From NCBI GenBank assembly GCA_016868305.1, contig VGHK01000001.1, positions 1 through 64,000 on the forward strand: a stretch of 64,000 nucleotides of DNA, read 5' to 3'. The translations under genes and the position numbers were made by a program. Below, piece after piece: positions 1 through 9,149 of the stretch; the first letter of the stretch is position 1, and each line of letters opens with the position of its first letter. Source of the stretch: Betaproteobacteria bacterium. Its GTDB lineage: Bacteria > Pseudomonadota > Gammaproteobacteria > Burkholderiales > Burkholderiaceae_A. Below the pieces are notes generated by a model, which did no database searches, was not told the DNA's origin, and saw only the letters and a program-made list of their open reading frames with translations.

Positions 1-66
<66 letters not shown>

Positions 67-76
<10 letters not shown>

Positions 77-1218
77 TGGGTACGGAACATCAAAATTCTA
101 GCAGTCAACAGCCCGAGAAGCAGGCCCCAGAACGCGGAGGCGATACCCAATAGATTTACGCCAGAGGCAGACACAAGGAATGTCACCACCGCGGCCTCAC
201 GCTGTGTTGGGTCTTGTAATGCCTGGTGCAGGCTATTGGCGATGGTGGGCAACAGCGCCAGCCCGGCAATAGCCATCACAAATGCCGGGGGAAGGGCGGC
301 AAAGAGCGAGGCCACCGTCGCTCCAAGGAGTCCGAGTGCGATGTAAAAGGCGCCCGCCCACATGGCGGCCTGGTAGCGTTTCGTGGCATCAGGATCGGCA
401 TCGGGGCTCATGCAGATGGCAGCGGTAATGGCCGCCAGGTTGTACTGAAACCCGCCAAAGGGCCCGAGCACCAAGCCTGTGAGCCCGGTGGCCTTGAGCA
501 GGGGCGAGATCGGTGTCTTATAGCCGTTGGCCCGCAGCACACTGAGACCCGGCACGTTCTGCGAGGCCATGGTCACCACATACAAAGGCACTGCGATTCC
601 CAAGGCGCTTTCCCAGGAGAAGCTAGGCGCGGTAAAAACGGGCGTTGCCCACTGCCAGGCAATGGTGGTTCCGGTGAATCCGTTAGAGAGCCAGAGCCAG
701 AGCAGGCCTGTTAATAGTGTTATTGGCACCGCATACCGTGATGCGAACCGCTTTGTAATCAGAAAAACGCCAAACATCACAGCTATCAGCAGCGTATCGG
801 TCTGAAGGCCCTCGAAGGCCCCAATACCAAACCGCAGCAGAACCCCCGCGAGCATCGCAGCGGCAAGCGCCATGGGGATATGGCGCATCACCCGGTCAAA
901 GGCGCCAAGAAAGCCAGTGAGCGTAATGAGCCCCGAGGCGAGAATAAAAACACCGATGGTCTCCGGTAAAGAAAGACCCGGCAGTGCGCCCGCGAGAAGG
1001 GCAGCACCCGGCGTGGACCAGGCAGTGAGGATGGGTTCCTTCGTCCACCAGGAAAGGCCGATGCAGCTAATGCCCATGCCAATGCCCAGCGCCCAGAGCC
1101 AGGAACTCACCATCTCAGGCGAGGCACCGGCCGCATGCGCCGCCTGAAAGACAATTGCCACCGAGCTGGTGTAGCCCACCAGCACCGCAACAAAGCCTGC
1201 TGAGATTCTTGAGACCAC
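67..1218 (-). CDS. benE: Benzoate/H+ symporter, BenE family
   Basis: A 383-residue, very hydrophobic protein with about 12 predicted membrane segments. It matches the BenE family along its length, including SSVAIVFQAA near the N-terminus, TPGAALLAG, and VVTMASQNVPGLSVLRANGY in the middle. Known members import benzoate across the inner membrane with protons. The start is GTG with no convincing ribosome site, but it lies 15 bases after the guaC stop, so translation may be coupled. The last codons run into the tRNA-Ala gene: the TAG stop is tRNA bases 8-10. The box genes for benzoate breakdown lie about 10 kb away and are not in this operon. Confidence 0.9.
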
Positions 1219-1233
1219 GTGGGGCCTGGTTTC

Positions 1234-2211
1234 TTACATCAGCAGATGCTCCCCGGCGTTGTCACCACCGAGAATCACGTAGTTCACTTTGCGAATATCA
1301 AGCAGCTTCAGGCCCCCCGCGTACGAGATGGAAGACTGCACGTCCTGCTCCATTTCCACCAGGGTATCGGCAAGCCGACCCTTGATGGGCTCCAGAATGC
1401 GCTTACCCTCAACGTGCTTGTACTCGCCTTTGTTAAAGTCACTCGCGGACCCGTAGTACTCCTTGTAGCGCTTGCCATCGACTTCGACAGTCTGTCCTGG
1501 GCTCTCTTCATGACCGGCCAGCATCGAGCCAATCATCACCATGGTCGCGCCAAACCGAATGCTCTTAGCAATGTCGCCATGTTCTCGAATGCCGCCATCG
1601 GCGATGATGGGTTTGGTGGCCACGCGGGCACACCATTTCAAGGCAGACAGCTGCCAGCCCCCCGTGCCAAAGCCGGTCTTCATCCGCGTAATACAAACCT
1701 TCCCAGGGCCAATGCCCACCTTGGTGGCATTGGCCCCCCAGTTCTCCAGATCGATCACCGCCTCTGGCGTGCCCACGTTGCCGGCAATCACAAAGGTCTG
1801 CGGCAGGTGGGTCTTAATATGGCCAATCATGTCGCGCACGCTGTCTGCATGGCCATGGGCAATATCAATGGTGATGAACTCCGGAATTAAACTCTGCTGC
1901 CGCAAGGAGAGCACCGCCTCACGGTCCGCCTCTTTGACACCCAGCGAGATAGAGGCGTAGACCCCGGCGTCATGAAACCGCCGCACCAGGGCCACGTTAT
2001 CCACATCAAACCGATGCATCACATAGAAGTAATCGTGCTGGGCAAGCCAGACACAGATTTCCTCATTTACCACCGTCTTCATGTTGGCAGGCACCACGGG
2101 AATACGAAACCCGCGCCCCCCAAGCTGCGCGCTGGCGTCACATTCCGATCTGCTCTTCACCCGGCATTTGCGCGGCAAGAGCAAAACATTGTCGTAGTCG
2201 AAAATTTCCAT
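1234..2211 (-). CDS. guaC: GMP reductase, IMPDH/GMPR family
   Basis: A 325-residue (beta/alpha)8-barrel protein that converts GMP to IMP with NADPH in the cytoplasm. The catalytic loop [11 protein letters not shown], with the active-site cysteine, is present, as are the [11 protein letters not shown] phosphate-binding segment and the YYGSAS flap motif. There is no CBS insertion, which fits GMP reductase rather than IMP dehydrogenase. The length and the start [11 protein letters not shown] are typical of the short bacterial GuaC2-type enzymes. It is the first gene of a guaC-benE-tRNA-Ala run on the minus strand. No purine riboswitch is visible in the 176 bases upstream. Confidence 0.93.
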   Translation of the reverse strand: MEIFDYDNVLLLPRKCRVKSRSECDASAQLGGRGFRIPVVPANMKTVVNEEICVWLAQHDYFYVMHRFDVDNVALVRRFHDAGVYASISLGVKEADREAVLSLRQQSLIPEFITIDIAHGHADSVRDMIGHIKTHLPQTFVIAGNVGTPEAVIDLENWGANATKVGIGPGKVCITRMKTGFGTGGWQLSALKWCARVATKPIIADGGIREHGDIAKSIRFGATMVMIGSMLAGHEESPGQTVEVDGKRYKEYYGSASDFNKGEYKHVEGKRILEPIKGRLADTLVEMEQDVQSSISYAGGLKLLDIRKVNYVILGGDNAGEHLLM

Positions 2212-2388
2212 GCGGTCTGAACTCCGGGGGTGAAAACGCCCCCATTATCCCTAAGCTGGACGAACCGTCCTAGGGCGCTGCCCGAAATTCAGACGCGCAT
2301 TAACCCCTAGCCATAGAGGCCACAGCGAGCCACAGAGGGCAGCAGCCGGCCAGGGCGTTTGTGAGACCGCTACCCGGGGACTAGCCCT

Positions 2389-2592
2389 CTACCGCCGCTT
2401 CGCTGCGGAGAAATACTTCTCGAGAAAGTCCTCATCGGGCCGGGTGGTGGTTGGGGTGTACTCGTCTTTGGCCACGGGCCGACGGGTCTCTGTTCTGGGC
2501 TCGGAAAAGCCCAGAGAAAGCCTAAGCTGGCCGGGACGGGCCTCTCGGTTGGGTTTGCTGGGCGTAGCCGAGCGAACGCTGGGAATCAACAT
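2389..2592 (-). CDS. Small basic protein of unknown function
   Basis: A 67-residue, arginine- and proline-rich protein that I do not recognise. An ATG further upstream in frame would give 89 residues. The internal ATG at 2592 is preferred because AGGAGG lies seven bases before it. The N-terminal half is basic and looks disordered (SVRSATPSKPNREARPGQ). The C-terminus, DEDFLEKYFSAAKRR, could form a short amphipathic helix. It follows the P450 gene by 69 bases on the same strand and is probably the last gene of the MFS-P450 operon. No function is proposed. Confidence 0.55.
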   Translation of the reverse strand: MLIPSVRSATPSKPNREARPGQLRLSLGFSEPRTETRRPVAKDEYTPTTTRPDEDFLEKYFSAAKRR

Positions 2593-2661
2593 GGCATGCC
2601 TCCTGCGAAAAAGTTGACGGAAATGCGGACAAGGATTGCCGCATGCCATACAAAGCAAGGA

Positions 2662-3915
2662 CTACGCCAGAAAAGCAGGAATCGACTGGAACCCGCGAAA
2701 CCGCACCCGGCCCCCGCGAATCGGTGGGGCGGCCAGGCGGTAGCCGGGAAAGCGCGCCAGGAAGCGCGCAAGGGCAATGCGCCCTTCGAGCCTGGCAAGC
2801 GACATGCCCGCACAGAGATGAATACCAGAGCCAAAGGCAAGGTGCCGATGCTGCGGCCGATCAATGCGAAATTGTTCGGGGTGCTCGAAAACCTCAGGGT
2901 CACGGTTGGCCGCCCCAATACACAGGGTGATAAGGGTACCCCTGGGAATCTCGGTATCCGATAGGCGCGTATCTTCTAGGGCCCGCCGATTACCAAGCTG
3001 ATTCGAGCTTTCAAATCGCAGCATTTCTTCGATGGCATCGTCTATCAAGTGGGGCTCTGCAAGCAGCCTGTGCAGTTCATCAGACCAGTGCTGCAGCGTG
3101 ACAAGGGCATTGCCGATCAGGTTGGTGGTCGTCTCGTGGCCCGCATTCAGAATAAAGATGCAGTTCTGTAGCAGCTCTTCTTCGGACAGCAGCTCGCCAG
3201 TACCGCCTTCGCCGAGAATAAGCCGGGTAAGTACATCGGTCTGTGGATCTCCCAGGGCAGCCCGCCTTTGGGCAACCAGGCCGCGCAGATAGGATAAAAA
3301 ATCGGTGACTGCAGAGTTACCCCGTTGCATCTGCGCCTCTGACAGACTTGGCTCTAAGGCCCCCAGAATGGCAAGCGACCAGTCCCGCAGGGGCCCACGC
3401 TCGTTGTGGGGAACGCCGAGCAGATTGCCAATAACTTCAACAGGAATCGCACTTGCGAAGCCTGAGATGAGATCAACGGCTGTGCCTCCGCGGGCATCGG
3501 TCGCGAGCTCGTCGAGCAGCCCATCGACGAGCCGAACAAGGCCTGCCTCCATCTGGTGAATGGCCTTGGGTGTCAGGGCACCCATGAGAATTTTCCGAAC
3601 CCGGGTGTGCAGCGGCGGGTCGTTAAAGACCAGGCTTGTTGTGTGGTGGTCGTATAAAGGGCTTTGCCCAAACTTGGGCAGAAACTCCTGCTTCTTATCC
3701 GATGAAAAAATCTTTGGGTTGTTATAAACAAACTCAATGTCTCGATAGCGCGTAAGAAACACGGAGCCATCGGGCATCCGGCGCACCGGAGTCTGGCTGC
3801 GCAGGGCCTCGTACCAGGGGTAGGGGTTATCGGTGAAACCGGCAGGCAGGCGTCGCAGGTCAAACCCGTCCAGGGTAGTGGGGGTGATGGGCGTCATGGG
3901 GCTCATGGGGGTCAT
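2662..3915 (-). CDS. Cytochrome P450, bacterial class I type
   Basis: A 417-residue soluble P450 monooxygenase. All the hallmarks are visible: the I-helix oxygen-activation motif AGHETTTN, the K-helix ExxR (EEMLR), and the heme-thiolate loop FGSGIHLCAGMSLA with the ligand cysteine. Its length fits ferredoxin-dependent bacterial P450s such as the CYP107/CYP109 groups, but the substrate cannot be told. The N-terminus is a Met/Pro/Thr-rich run (MTPMSPMTPITPTT) encoded by imperfect 9-12 base repeats, so the start could be Met1, Met4 or Met7. The ATG overlaps the stop of the upstream MFS gene by four bases, indicating coupling. No ferredoxin or ferredoxin reductase gene is adjacent. Confidence 0.93.
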   Translation of the reverse strand: MTPMSPMTPITPTTLDGFDLRRLPAGFTDNPYPWYEALRSQTPVRRMPDGSVFLTRYRDIEFVYNNPKIFSSDKKQEFLPKFGQSPLYDHHTTSLVFNDPPLHTRVRKILMGALTPKAIHQMEAGLVRLVDGLLDELATDARGGTAVDLISGFASAIPVEVIGNLLGVPHNERGPLRDWSLAILGALEPSLSEAQMQRGNSAVTDFLSYLRGLVAQRRAALGDPQTDVLTRLILGEGGTGELLSEEELLQNCIFILNAGHETTTNLIGNALVTLQHWSDELHRLLAEPHLIDDAIEEMLRFESSNQLGNRRALEDTRLSDTEIPRGTLITLCIGAANRDPEVFEHPEQFRIDRPQHRHLAFGSGIHLCAGMSLARLEGRIALARFLARFPGYRLAAPPIRGGRVRFRGFQSIPAFLA

Positions 3916-5255
3916 GATGCGACCGCATGCTCAGCCTGATCTTTACCCAACAACACCACCCGGTGCGACCACCAGATTCCTAACAGAGTGGCCAGCAGCG
4001 AGGCAAGCGATACCCAGACCATGCCGTCAAAGCCGCCCTCGGGGCGGGCGGTGAGTAGCAGCCCGCCAATGATTGCGGCAGAGCCCATCGCCAGTTGCTG
4101 GGCAGCGGTGTTCACGGCCATGAAGCGGGCACGTTGGCTAGGCGGCGGGGCAGAGACAATCGCAGCGGACACAGCCACCATTCTTCCGGGTACGAGCACA
4201 AAAAACAATGTCGTGCAGATCAGCGCCAGCCAAAGCGGCGAGGCGCCCATATTGGGCAGCCATACCAGAGGTATCAGCGAAAGCAGGGCCACCCGCCGGT
4301 AGACCTTAAGTTTTCCATACCGGTCTGCCAGACGACCGATGATGCGGGCCGAGAAGAACGAGGCCGCGCCCCCAAACAGGTACATCAGGGGAATCTGCTC
4401 AAGGCGCACCCCCACGTCATAGACCAGGTGCACTGTGATGTAGGGGATTAACAGAAAGCTCGAAAAGAGCACGAGCATGCTCAGGCCCATGGCGATCTGG
4501 CAGTGGCGCGCCCGCAGCACGTCGCGCAGGGGGCCCAGGCGACGAAGAATCAGTGCGGGCTCCAGCGGCGGGGCTGCATGGTGGACAGTGGCGCCTCTCG
4601 AGTCTCCTGCGGCACCAGAGGCAGTATGAGCGTCATGGGCACCATGGGCAGCAGCAACACCCGCGGCAGGACCATGGCCATGGGCCCGTGATTTTCGGGG
4701 GATCTCCCGCCAGGCCAGGTACAACAGCCCCAGCGATACCGCTCCGATTGCAAAAAACGGCATTCGCCATCCCCAGTGGGTTGCCAGCGTGAGCGATAGC
4801 GGTACGCCAATCACCGTGGACAGTGAGAAGGCGCTCATGATCACGCCGCTTGCCTTGCCGCGGCGTACATAGGGAATATGGTCTGCGCTGATGGTAAAGA
4901 TCAGCGCCCCCATGATGCCGCCAAAGGCCCCTGCGGTGGCGCGTGCGGCCACGAGCCAGAAATAGCTCTGGGCCAGGCCACAGGCCATTGATGCGAGGAT
5001 GAACCCCGAGAAGACCACCAGCAGATACCGCCGGCGATCGAACCGGTCAATGACGCTGGCCGTAATGAGCCCGCTGATCGCGCCGGTGTAGGTGTAGCTC
5101 GACACCAAAAGCCCGAAGGCTGCGGCAGAGATGCCAAAGGCCTCCATGATCTGAGGCCCCAAGGGCATCATGACCATAAAATCGACGATATGACTGAACT
5201 GAATGCCCGCCAGCACCCACAAGAACCGTTTTTCCTGCAAGGGGCTAAGCGACAT
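3912..5255 (-). CDS. Major facilitator superfamily transporter with His-rich central loop
   Basis: A 447-residue, 12-segment MFS permease of the drug/arabinose-efflux type (DHA1-like). MFS signature sequences include VIDRFDRRRYL after TM2 and GRLADRYGKLKVYRR in the second half. A longer open frame extends upstream but would read through tRNA-Cys, so the ATG at 5255 is chosen. The loop between the two six-helix bundles (DNA about 4567-4695) is unusually rich in histidine, alanine and glycine (HGHG, AAHGAHDAHT, TVHHAAPP), a composition seen in metal-responsive or disordered linkers. It is coupled to the P450 gene, so export of a P450 product or substrate is a reasonable inference. Confidence 0.85.
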   Translation of the reverse strand: MSLSPLQEKRFLWVLAGIQFSHIVDFMVMMPLGPQIMEAFGISAAAFGLLVSSYTYTGAISGLITASVIDRFDRRRYLLVVFSGFILASMACGLAQSYFWLVAARATAGAFGGIMGALIFTISADHIPYVRRGKASGVIMSAFSLSTVIGVPLSLTLATHWGWRMPFFAIGAVSLGLLYLAWREIPRKSRAHGHGPAAGVAAAHGAHDAHTASGAAGDSRGATVHHAAPPLEPALILRRLGPLRDVLRARHCQIAMGLSMLVLFSSFLLIPYITVHLVYDVGVRLEQIPLMYLFGGAASFFSARIIGRLADRYGKLKVYRRVALLSLIPLVWLPNMGASPLWLALICTTLFFVLVPGRMVAVSAAIVSAPPPSQRARFMAVNTAAQQLAMGSAAIIGGLLLTARPEGGFDGMVWVSLASLLATLLGIWWSHRVVLLGKDQAEHAVAS

Positions 5256-5268
5256 TGAGGATGAGTAG

Positions 5269-5342
5269 TGGAGGCGGGACCCGGAATCGAACCGAGGTAC
5301 ACGGCTTTGCAGGCCGCTGCATAACCACTCTGCCATCCCGCC
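5269..5342 (-). tRNA. tRNA-Cys(GCA)
   Basis: A 74-nt cloverleaf on the minus strand, with acceptor stem GGCGGGA/TCCCGCC, an encoded CCA end, and anticodon loop CTGCAAA giving anticodon GCA. It sits between the MFS gene and tRNA-Gly. The order pgsA, tRNA-Gly, tRNA-Cys matches the pgsA-glyW-cysT arrangement known from E. coli. Confidence 0.95.
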
Positions 5343-5417
5343 GGGGATGAAAAAAGGGACCATTCAAGGACGCCCGGATCTTTTTTGGGCGACTGAAGAT
5401 CCCTTGCACGCAGAAAC

Positions 5418-5493
5418 TGGAGCGGGAGACGAGTCTCGAACTCGCGACCTCAACCTTGGCAAGGTTGCGCTCTACCAACTGAGCTACTCCCGC
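5418..5493 (-). tRNA. tRNA-Gly(GCC)
   Basis: A 76-nt cloverleaf on the minus strand, with acceptor stem GCGGGAG/CTCCCGC, an encoded CCA, and anticodon stem CAACC/GGTTG around the loop TTGCCAA. The anticodon GCC reads glycine. It lies 75 bases upstream of tRNA-Cys on the same strand, probably in one transcript with pgsA. Confidence 0.95.
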
Positions 5494-5585
5494 AGTAAGC
5501 CCACGATTATAGGTTCCCAGGGCGGTTCCCGCAAATAGAAAAAACCATCCTGCCAGGCGCTTTGCCGGTAGCACCAAGCCTCCGG

Positions 5586-6158
5586 CTAGGAACGCCGCCG
5601 AATCTCAGGGGCGGCCTTCACAAGGTAGTAGACCATGGACAGAAAGGTGAGTGCCGCAGCAAAACGAATCAGCCAGTCGCCCCAGTGCTGGGTGTGTATG
5701 GCCCCATCGAAGATCGGCCCGTAGTAGAGCAGAAAAGGAATCGCCACCATCTGGGCAATGGTCTTTGCCTTGCCCAGCCAGTTGACCGCAACGCTGCGGC
5801 GCGCGCCAATCTCAGCCATCCATTCCCGCAGGGCAGAAATAGTGATCTCTCGACCAATAATGATCAGACCAATAATCGGACCAACACGGCCCGCATCAAT
5901 CAGGGCTACCAGGGCGGCACAGACCATGAGCTTGTCTGCCACAGGATCGAGAAAGGCACCAAAGGACGAGGTCTGGTTCCAGCGTCTGGCCAGCCAGCCA
6001 TCAATCCAATCGGTCAGCGCCGCGGCCACGAAAATCGCTGTTGTGAGTATGTTGCGCTCGTGCACCGAGAGGCCCAGGGGAAGATAGAACACCCCTAGAA
6101 ACATCGGTATCGCAAGAATTCGGGCCCAGGTAAGCAGGTTCGGAAGGTTTAGCACCAT
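5586..6158 (-). CDS. pgsA: CDP-diacylglycerol-glycerol-3-phosphate 3-phosphatidyltransferase
   Basis: A 190-residue inner-membrane enzyme that makes phosphatidylglycerol phosphate, the committed step to phosphatidylglycerol and cardiolipin. The CDP-alcohol phosphotransferase signature is intact (DG-x2-AR-x8-G-x3-D-x3-D), visible as DWIDGWLARRW followed by GAFLDPVADK. The N-terminus MVLNLPNLLTWARI is typical of PgsA, and four to six hydrophobic segments are present. Downstream on the same strand are tRNA-Gly and tRNA-Cys, a conserved arrangement that supports the assignment. Confidence 0.95.
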   Translation of the reverse strand: MVLNLPNLLTWARILAIPMFLGVFYLPLGLSVHERNILTTAIFVAAALTDWIDGWLARRWNQTSSFGAFLDPVADKLMVCAALVALIDAGRVGPIIGLIIIGREITISALREWMAEIGARRSVAVNWLGKAKTIAQMVAIPFLLYYGPIFDGAIHTQHWGDWLIRFAAALTFLSMVYYLVKAAPEIRRRS

Positions 6159-6409
6159 AGTGGCGAATCATAGCCGCTTCGCTTGTTCACAGGCCTGTGC
6201 CTGGTTGGAAGCCCCCCGAGGTCGGACGCCTCCCCGAAATAGTGCAGAAAAAGATTGACGCTCGCGCCGGTTTCTGGAGAGAATGCTGCTACGCAACATT
6301 TTTGGTTTGTTTTTGCAATGGCCCGTAATCCTCGTGCTGGTGTCTGCACCCCGTGGTGCCCGGGCCAGTTTGTAGTGCAGTCTTCTGTCAACCTAACCGT
6401 GAATCGACC

Positions 6410-6853
6410 ATGGAAAATACCGTCTACAGCGATATCTCAGTTGGCCAATCGGCCAGTCAATCGGCAACCCTCACCCCCAAGGCCATCCGCGACTTTGCCG
6501 ATGTCACGGGCGATACCAACCCTGCCCACCTCGACCCAGACTTTGCCCGCACCACCATCATGAAGGACGTTGTGGGCCATGGCATGTGGAGTGGCGCGCT
6601 GTTTTCGCGCATTCTGGGCACGCAGTTTCCTGGGCCTGGCACCATCTATCTGGGGCAGACCTTTAAATTTCGCCGACCGGTCTATGTCAACGATGTGATT
6701 ACCGCCACCGTCACGGTAACCAAGAAAGACGATGCCAAAGGCATGGTCTGGCTTGATACCGTGGTCAAGAACCAAAGGGGCGAACTTGTGATTGAGGGCG
6801 AGGCCACCATTTTGGCTCCGAAGGTCAAGTTCAAGGTTGCCCGGGCCGCCTAA
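6410..6853 (+). CDS. MaoC-like (R)-specific enoyl-CoA hydratase
   Basis: A 147-residue single hot-dog domain of the hydratase-2 family. The motif DVTGDTNPAHLD carries the catalytic Asp and His of PhaJ-type enzymes, followed by GHGMWSGALFS. Such enzymes hydrate trans-2-enoyl-CoA to (R)-3-hydroxyacyl-CoA, feeding polyhydroxyalkanoate synthesis or acting in other CoA pathways. The frame is open upstream, but the ATG at 6410 gives the normal family length. No clear ribosome site is visible. Its 3' end overlaps the convergent molybdoprotein gene by 23 bases. Confidence 0.85.
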   Translation: MENTVYSDISVGQSASQSATLTPKAIRDFADVTGDTNPAHLDPDFARTTIMKDVVGHGMWSGALFSRILGTQFPGPGTIYLGQTFKFRRPVYVNDVITATVTVTKKDDAKGMVWLDTVVKNQRGELVIEGEATILAPKVKFKVARAA

Positions 6854-9149
6854 GACGCACGGGAATGAATTTAGAGGTTGGGGTGAAGCTGCGCTCGCCG
6901 TGGCTTTCGAGCGCAATCAGGGGATTCACCTCGGGGTAGTAGGCCGCGGCCTGTCCTCTCGGGATGTCGAAGGGCAGGGCCTTAAATCCGTGAAGTCGAC
7001 GATCACGGCCATCGGCCCAGACAGAAACTAGGTCGATTCGGTCCTCTTCGCGGATTCCCAGGGCCTGCATGTCTTGCGGGTTTAAGAAGACTACGTCCCG
7101 CTGTCCCGATACGCCTCGGTAGCGATCGTTCAGGCTGTAGACCGAGGTGTTGTACTGATCATGCGAGCGGATCGACTGCAATGTCAGCACTGGGTCGGCC
7201 GCCATAGTTGCAATGGGCTGAGAGGCCTGCGACAAGAAGGCCGGTAGCGCGTGCGCCATGAGTTGGGCCTTGCCCGAGTCTGTCTTCCATCGACGCTCAC
7301 GGGCCGTGTTGCCCAGGTAGAAGCCACCGGGAGACCGAATACGTTCATTAAACCCCTCAAACCCCGGAATAGTGAGCGCAATCAGGTCGCGAATGCGGCC
7401 ATAGTCTTCGATGAGCCAGAGCCAGGGCACGGGTCTATCGCCAAGAAGCGCATGGGCGATTCCAGCAATGATGGCGGGCTCGGACCGCATCTCGAACGAG
7501 AGTGGCGTTAGCACACCGCTTGAGGCGTGCACCATGCTAAAGCTGTCTTCTACCGTGACAGATTGTGGGCCAAAGGCCTGAAGGTCTAGGTCGGTGCGCC
7601 CCAGGCACGGAAGAATCAAGGCGTCTTGGCCAATCACCAGATGGCTACGATTGAGCTTGGTCGAAATCTGTACGGTGAGTGCGCACCGTTGCAACGCCGC
7701 GTGGGTGCGCATCTGGTCGGGCGTGGCCTGGGCGAAATTTCCCCCCAGGCCGATAAAGACCTGCAGACGCCCCGCCTCCATGGCGGCAATGGTCTCCACC
7801 GTATTGAAGCCTTGGTGTCGTGGTGGCTGGAAGGAAAAGGTCTGGGCAAGGGCATTGAGCAGCGCCTCAGGCGGCCGTTCGTGGATACCCATCGTACGGT
7901 CGCCCTGAACATTACTGTGGCCGCGTACTGGGCAGACCCCTGCCCCGGGCTTGCCGATCTGCCCCCGCAATAGCAGCACATTGCTGAACTCCTGGATCAT
8001 CGCCACCGAATGCTGGTGCTGGGTAATGCCCATGGCCCAGCAAAAGATGGTGGCATTCGCGCGGGCATAGACCTGGGCGATCTCCTCGATGGCTTCGCGC
8101 GTGAGGCCCGACTGATACTCGATCTCGAGCCAGTCGGTGGCCTCGACCATCGCGCGGTAGGCGGCAAGGCCGGTGGTCTGTCTCTGCAGAAAGGTGTGGT
8201 CGAGAATACCGGGGCGACCCTCGGGGTGTTCGTCGCTTGGGGCGGCATCGTCCCAGGCGAAGAGGGCCTTGGCGATACCCCGCATGATGGCCATGTCCCC
8301 CCCAAGCTGAGGCCGCAGATACCGAGTGTGGGTGGGCTTGGCGCGGTTACTCAGCATCTCTGTGGGGCTCTGGGGATGCTGAAACTTTTCGAGCCCGCGT
8401 TCTTTCAATGGATTGATGACCACTACCTCTGCGCCGCGCGCCACGGCATCACGCAGTACCTCGAGCATGCGCGGATGGTTGGTGCCCGGGTTCTGGCCAA
8501 TGACAAACAAGACATCAGCCTTCTCGAAGTCGTCGAGGGTTACCGTACCCTTGCCCACCCCAATGGATTCCTTGAGCGCCACACCGCTTGCCTCGTGGCA
8601 CATGTTGGAGCAGTCGGGCAGGTTGTTGGTGCCATAGGCCCGCACCATGAGCTGGTAGAGAAAGGCGGCCTCGTTGCTCGCACGGCCCGAGGTATAGAAG
8701 GCGGCCTGGTCGGGCGAGGATAGGCCCTTAAGGTGTGAGGCAATCACAGCAAAGGCGCTGTCCCAGTCGATAGGCTCGTAGTGGTCGGTGGCACTGTTGT
8801 ACCGCATAGGTCTGGTAAGGCGCCCCTGTGCCTCAAGCCAGTGGTCTGACTGCACGCGTAGTGCGGTGACGGAGTGCTCTGCGAAGAAATCGGCATCGAC
8901 CCCTCTGCGGCTCGCCTCCCAGTTCACGGCCTTCGCGCCGTTCTCACAAAATTTAAAGGCCTGGTCATGGCCGGGCTTCTCGCCCCAGGCGCATCCAGGG
9001 CAGTCAAAGCCTTGGTCTTGGTTGGTCTTGAGCAGCGCACGAATCCGCGGCACAGGGCTGCCTTCGCGCAGGCACGACTGGGCCACACTCTTCAGAGCCC
9101 CCCAGCCTGCGGCGGGGGCAGTGTAGGGTTTAAACGATTCTTTGGCCAT
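6831..9149 (-). CDS. FdhF/YdeP-family molybdopterin oxidoreductase
   Basis: A 772-residue member of the DMSO-reductase superfamily in the FdhF/YdeP branch. Three cysteines near the N-terminus (C50-x2-C53 and C68, in DCPGCAW and FCENGAKAVNWE) indicate a possibly incomplete iron-sulfur site. A cysteine in DCSNMCHEASG (C184) aligns roughly where formate dehydrogenase H has its selenocysteine. The C-terminal molybdopterin-binding domain follows. A TTG start upstream is possible, but the ATG at 9149 is preferred; it overlaps fdhD by 20 bases. No Tat signal is present, so it acts in the cytoplasm. The substrate is unknown; E. coli YdeP is linked to acid resistance rather than proven formate oxidation. 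Confidence 0.88.
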   Translation of the reverse strand: MAKESFKPYTAPAAGWGALKSVAQSCLREGSPVPRIRALLKTNQDQGFDCPGCAWGEKPGHDQAFKFCENGAKAVNWEASRRGVDADFFAEHSVTALRVQSDHWLEAQGRLTRPMRYNSATDHYEPIDWDSAFAVIASHLKGLSSPDQAAFYTSGRASNEAAFLYQLMVRAYGTNNLPDCSNMCHEASGVALKESIGVGKGTVTLDDFEKADVLFVIGQNPGTNHPRMLEVLRDAVARGAEVVVINPLKERGLEKFQHPQSPTEMLSNRAKPTHTRYLRPQLGGDMAIMRGIAKALFAWDDAAPSDEHPEGRPGILDHTFLQRQTTGLAAYRAMVEATDWLEIEYQSGLTREAIEEIAQVYARANATIFCWAMGITQHQHSVAMIQEFSNVLLLRGQIGKPGAGVCPVRGHSNVQGDRTMGIHERPPEALLNALAQTFSFQPPRHQGFNTVETIAAMEAGRLQVFIGLGGNFAQATPDQMRTHAALQRCALTVQISTKLNRSHLVIGQDALILPCLGRTDLDLQAFGPQSVTVEDSFSMVHASSGVLTPLSFEMRSEPAIIAGIAHALLGDRPVPWLWLIEDYGRIRDLIALTIPGFEGFNERIRSPGGFYLGNTARERRWKTDSGKAQLMAHALPAFLSQASQPIATMAADPVLTLQSIRSHDQYNTSVYSLNDRYRGVSGQRDVVFLNPQDMQALGIREEDRIDLVSVWADGRDRRLHGFKALPFDIPRGQAAAYYPEVNPLIALESHGERSFTPTSKFIPVRLRRPGQP

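Noticed and set aside
5256-5363. N-terminal extension of the MFS protein
   Set aside because: The extra 36 residues would be translated from tRNA-Cys; the ATG at 5255 gives a normal MFS start.
6149-6391. An 80-residue minus-strand frame upstream of pgsA
   Set aside because: It overlaps the pgsA start, has no ribosome site or recognisable feature, and lies in the divergent promoter region.
8010-8723. A 237-residue open frame on the plus strand inside the molybdoprotein gene
   Set aside because: It is antisense to a clear conserved gene, shows no domain and is the type of long shadow frame expected from high G+C third positions.
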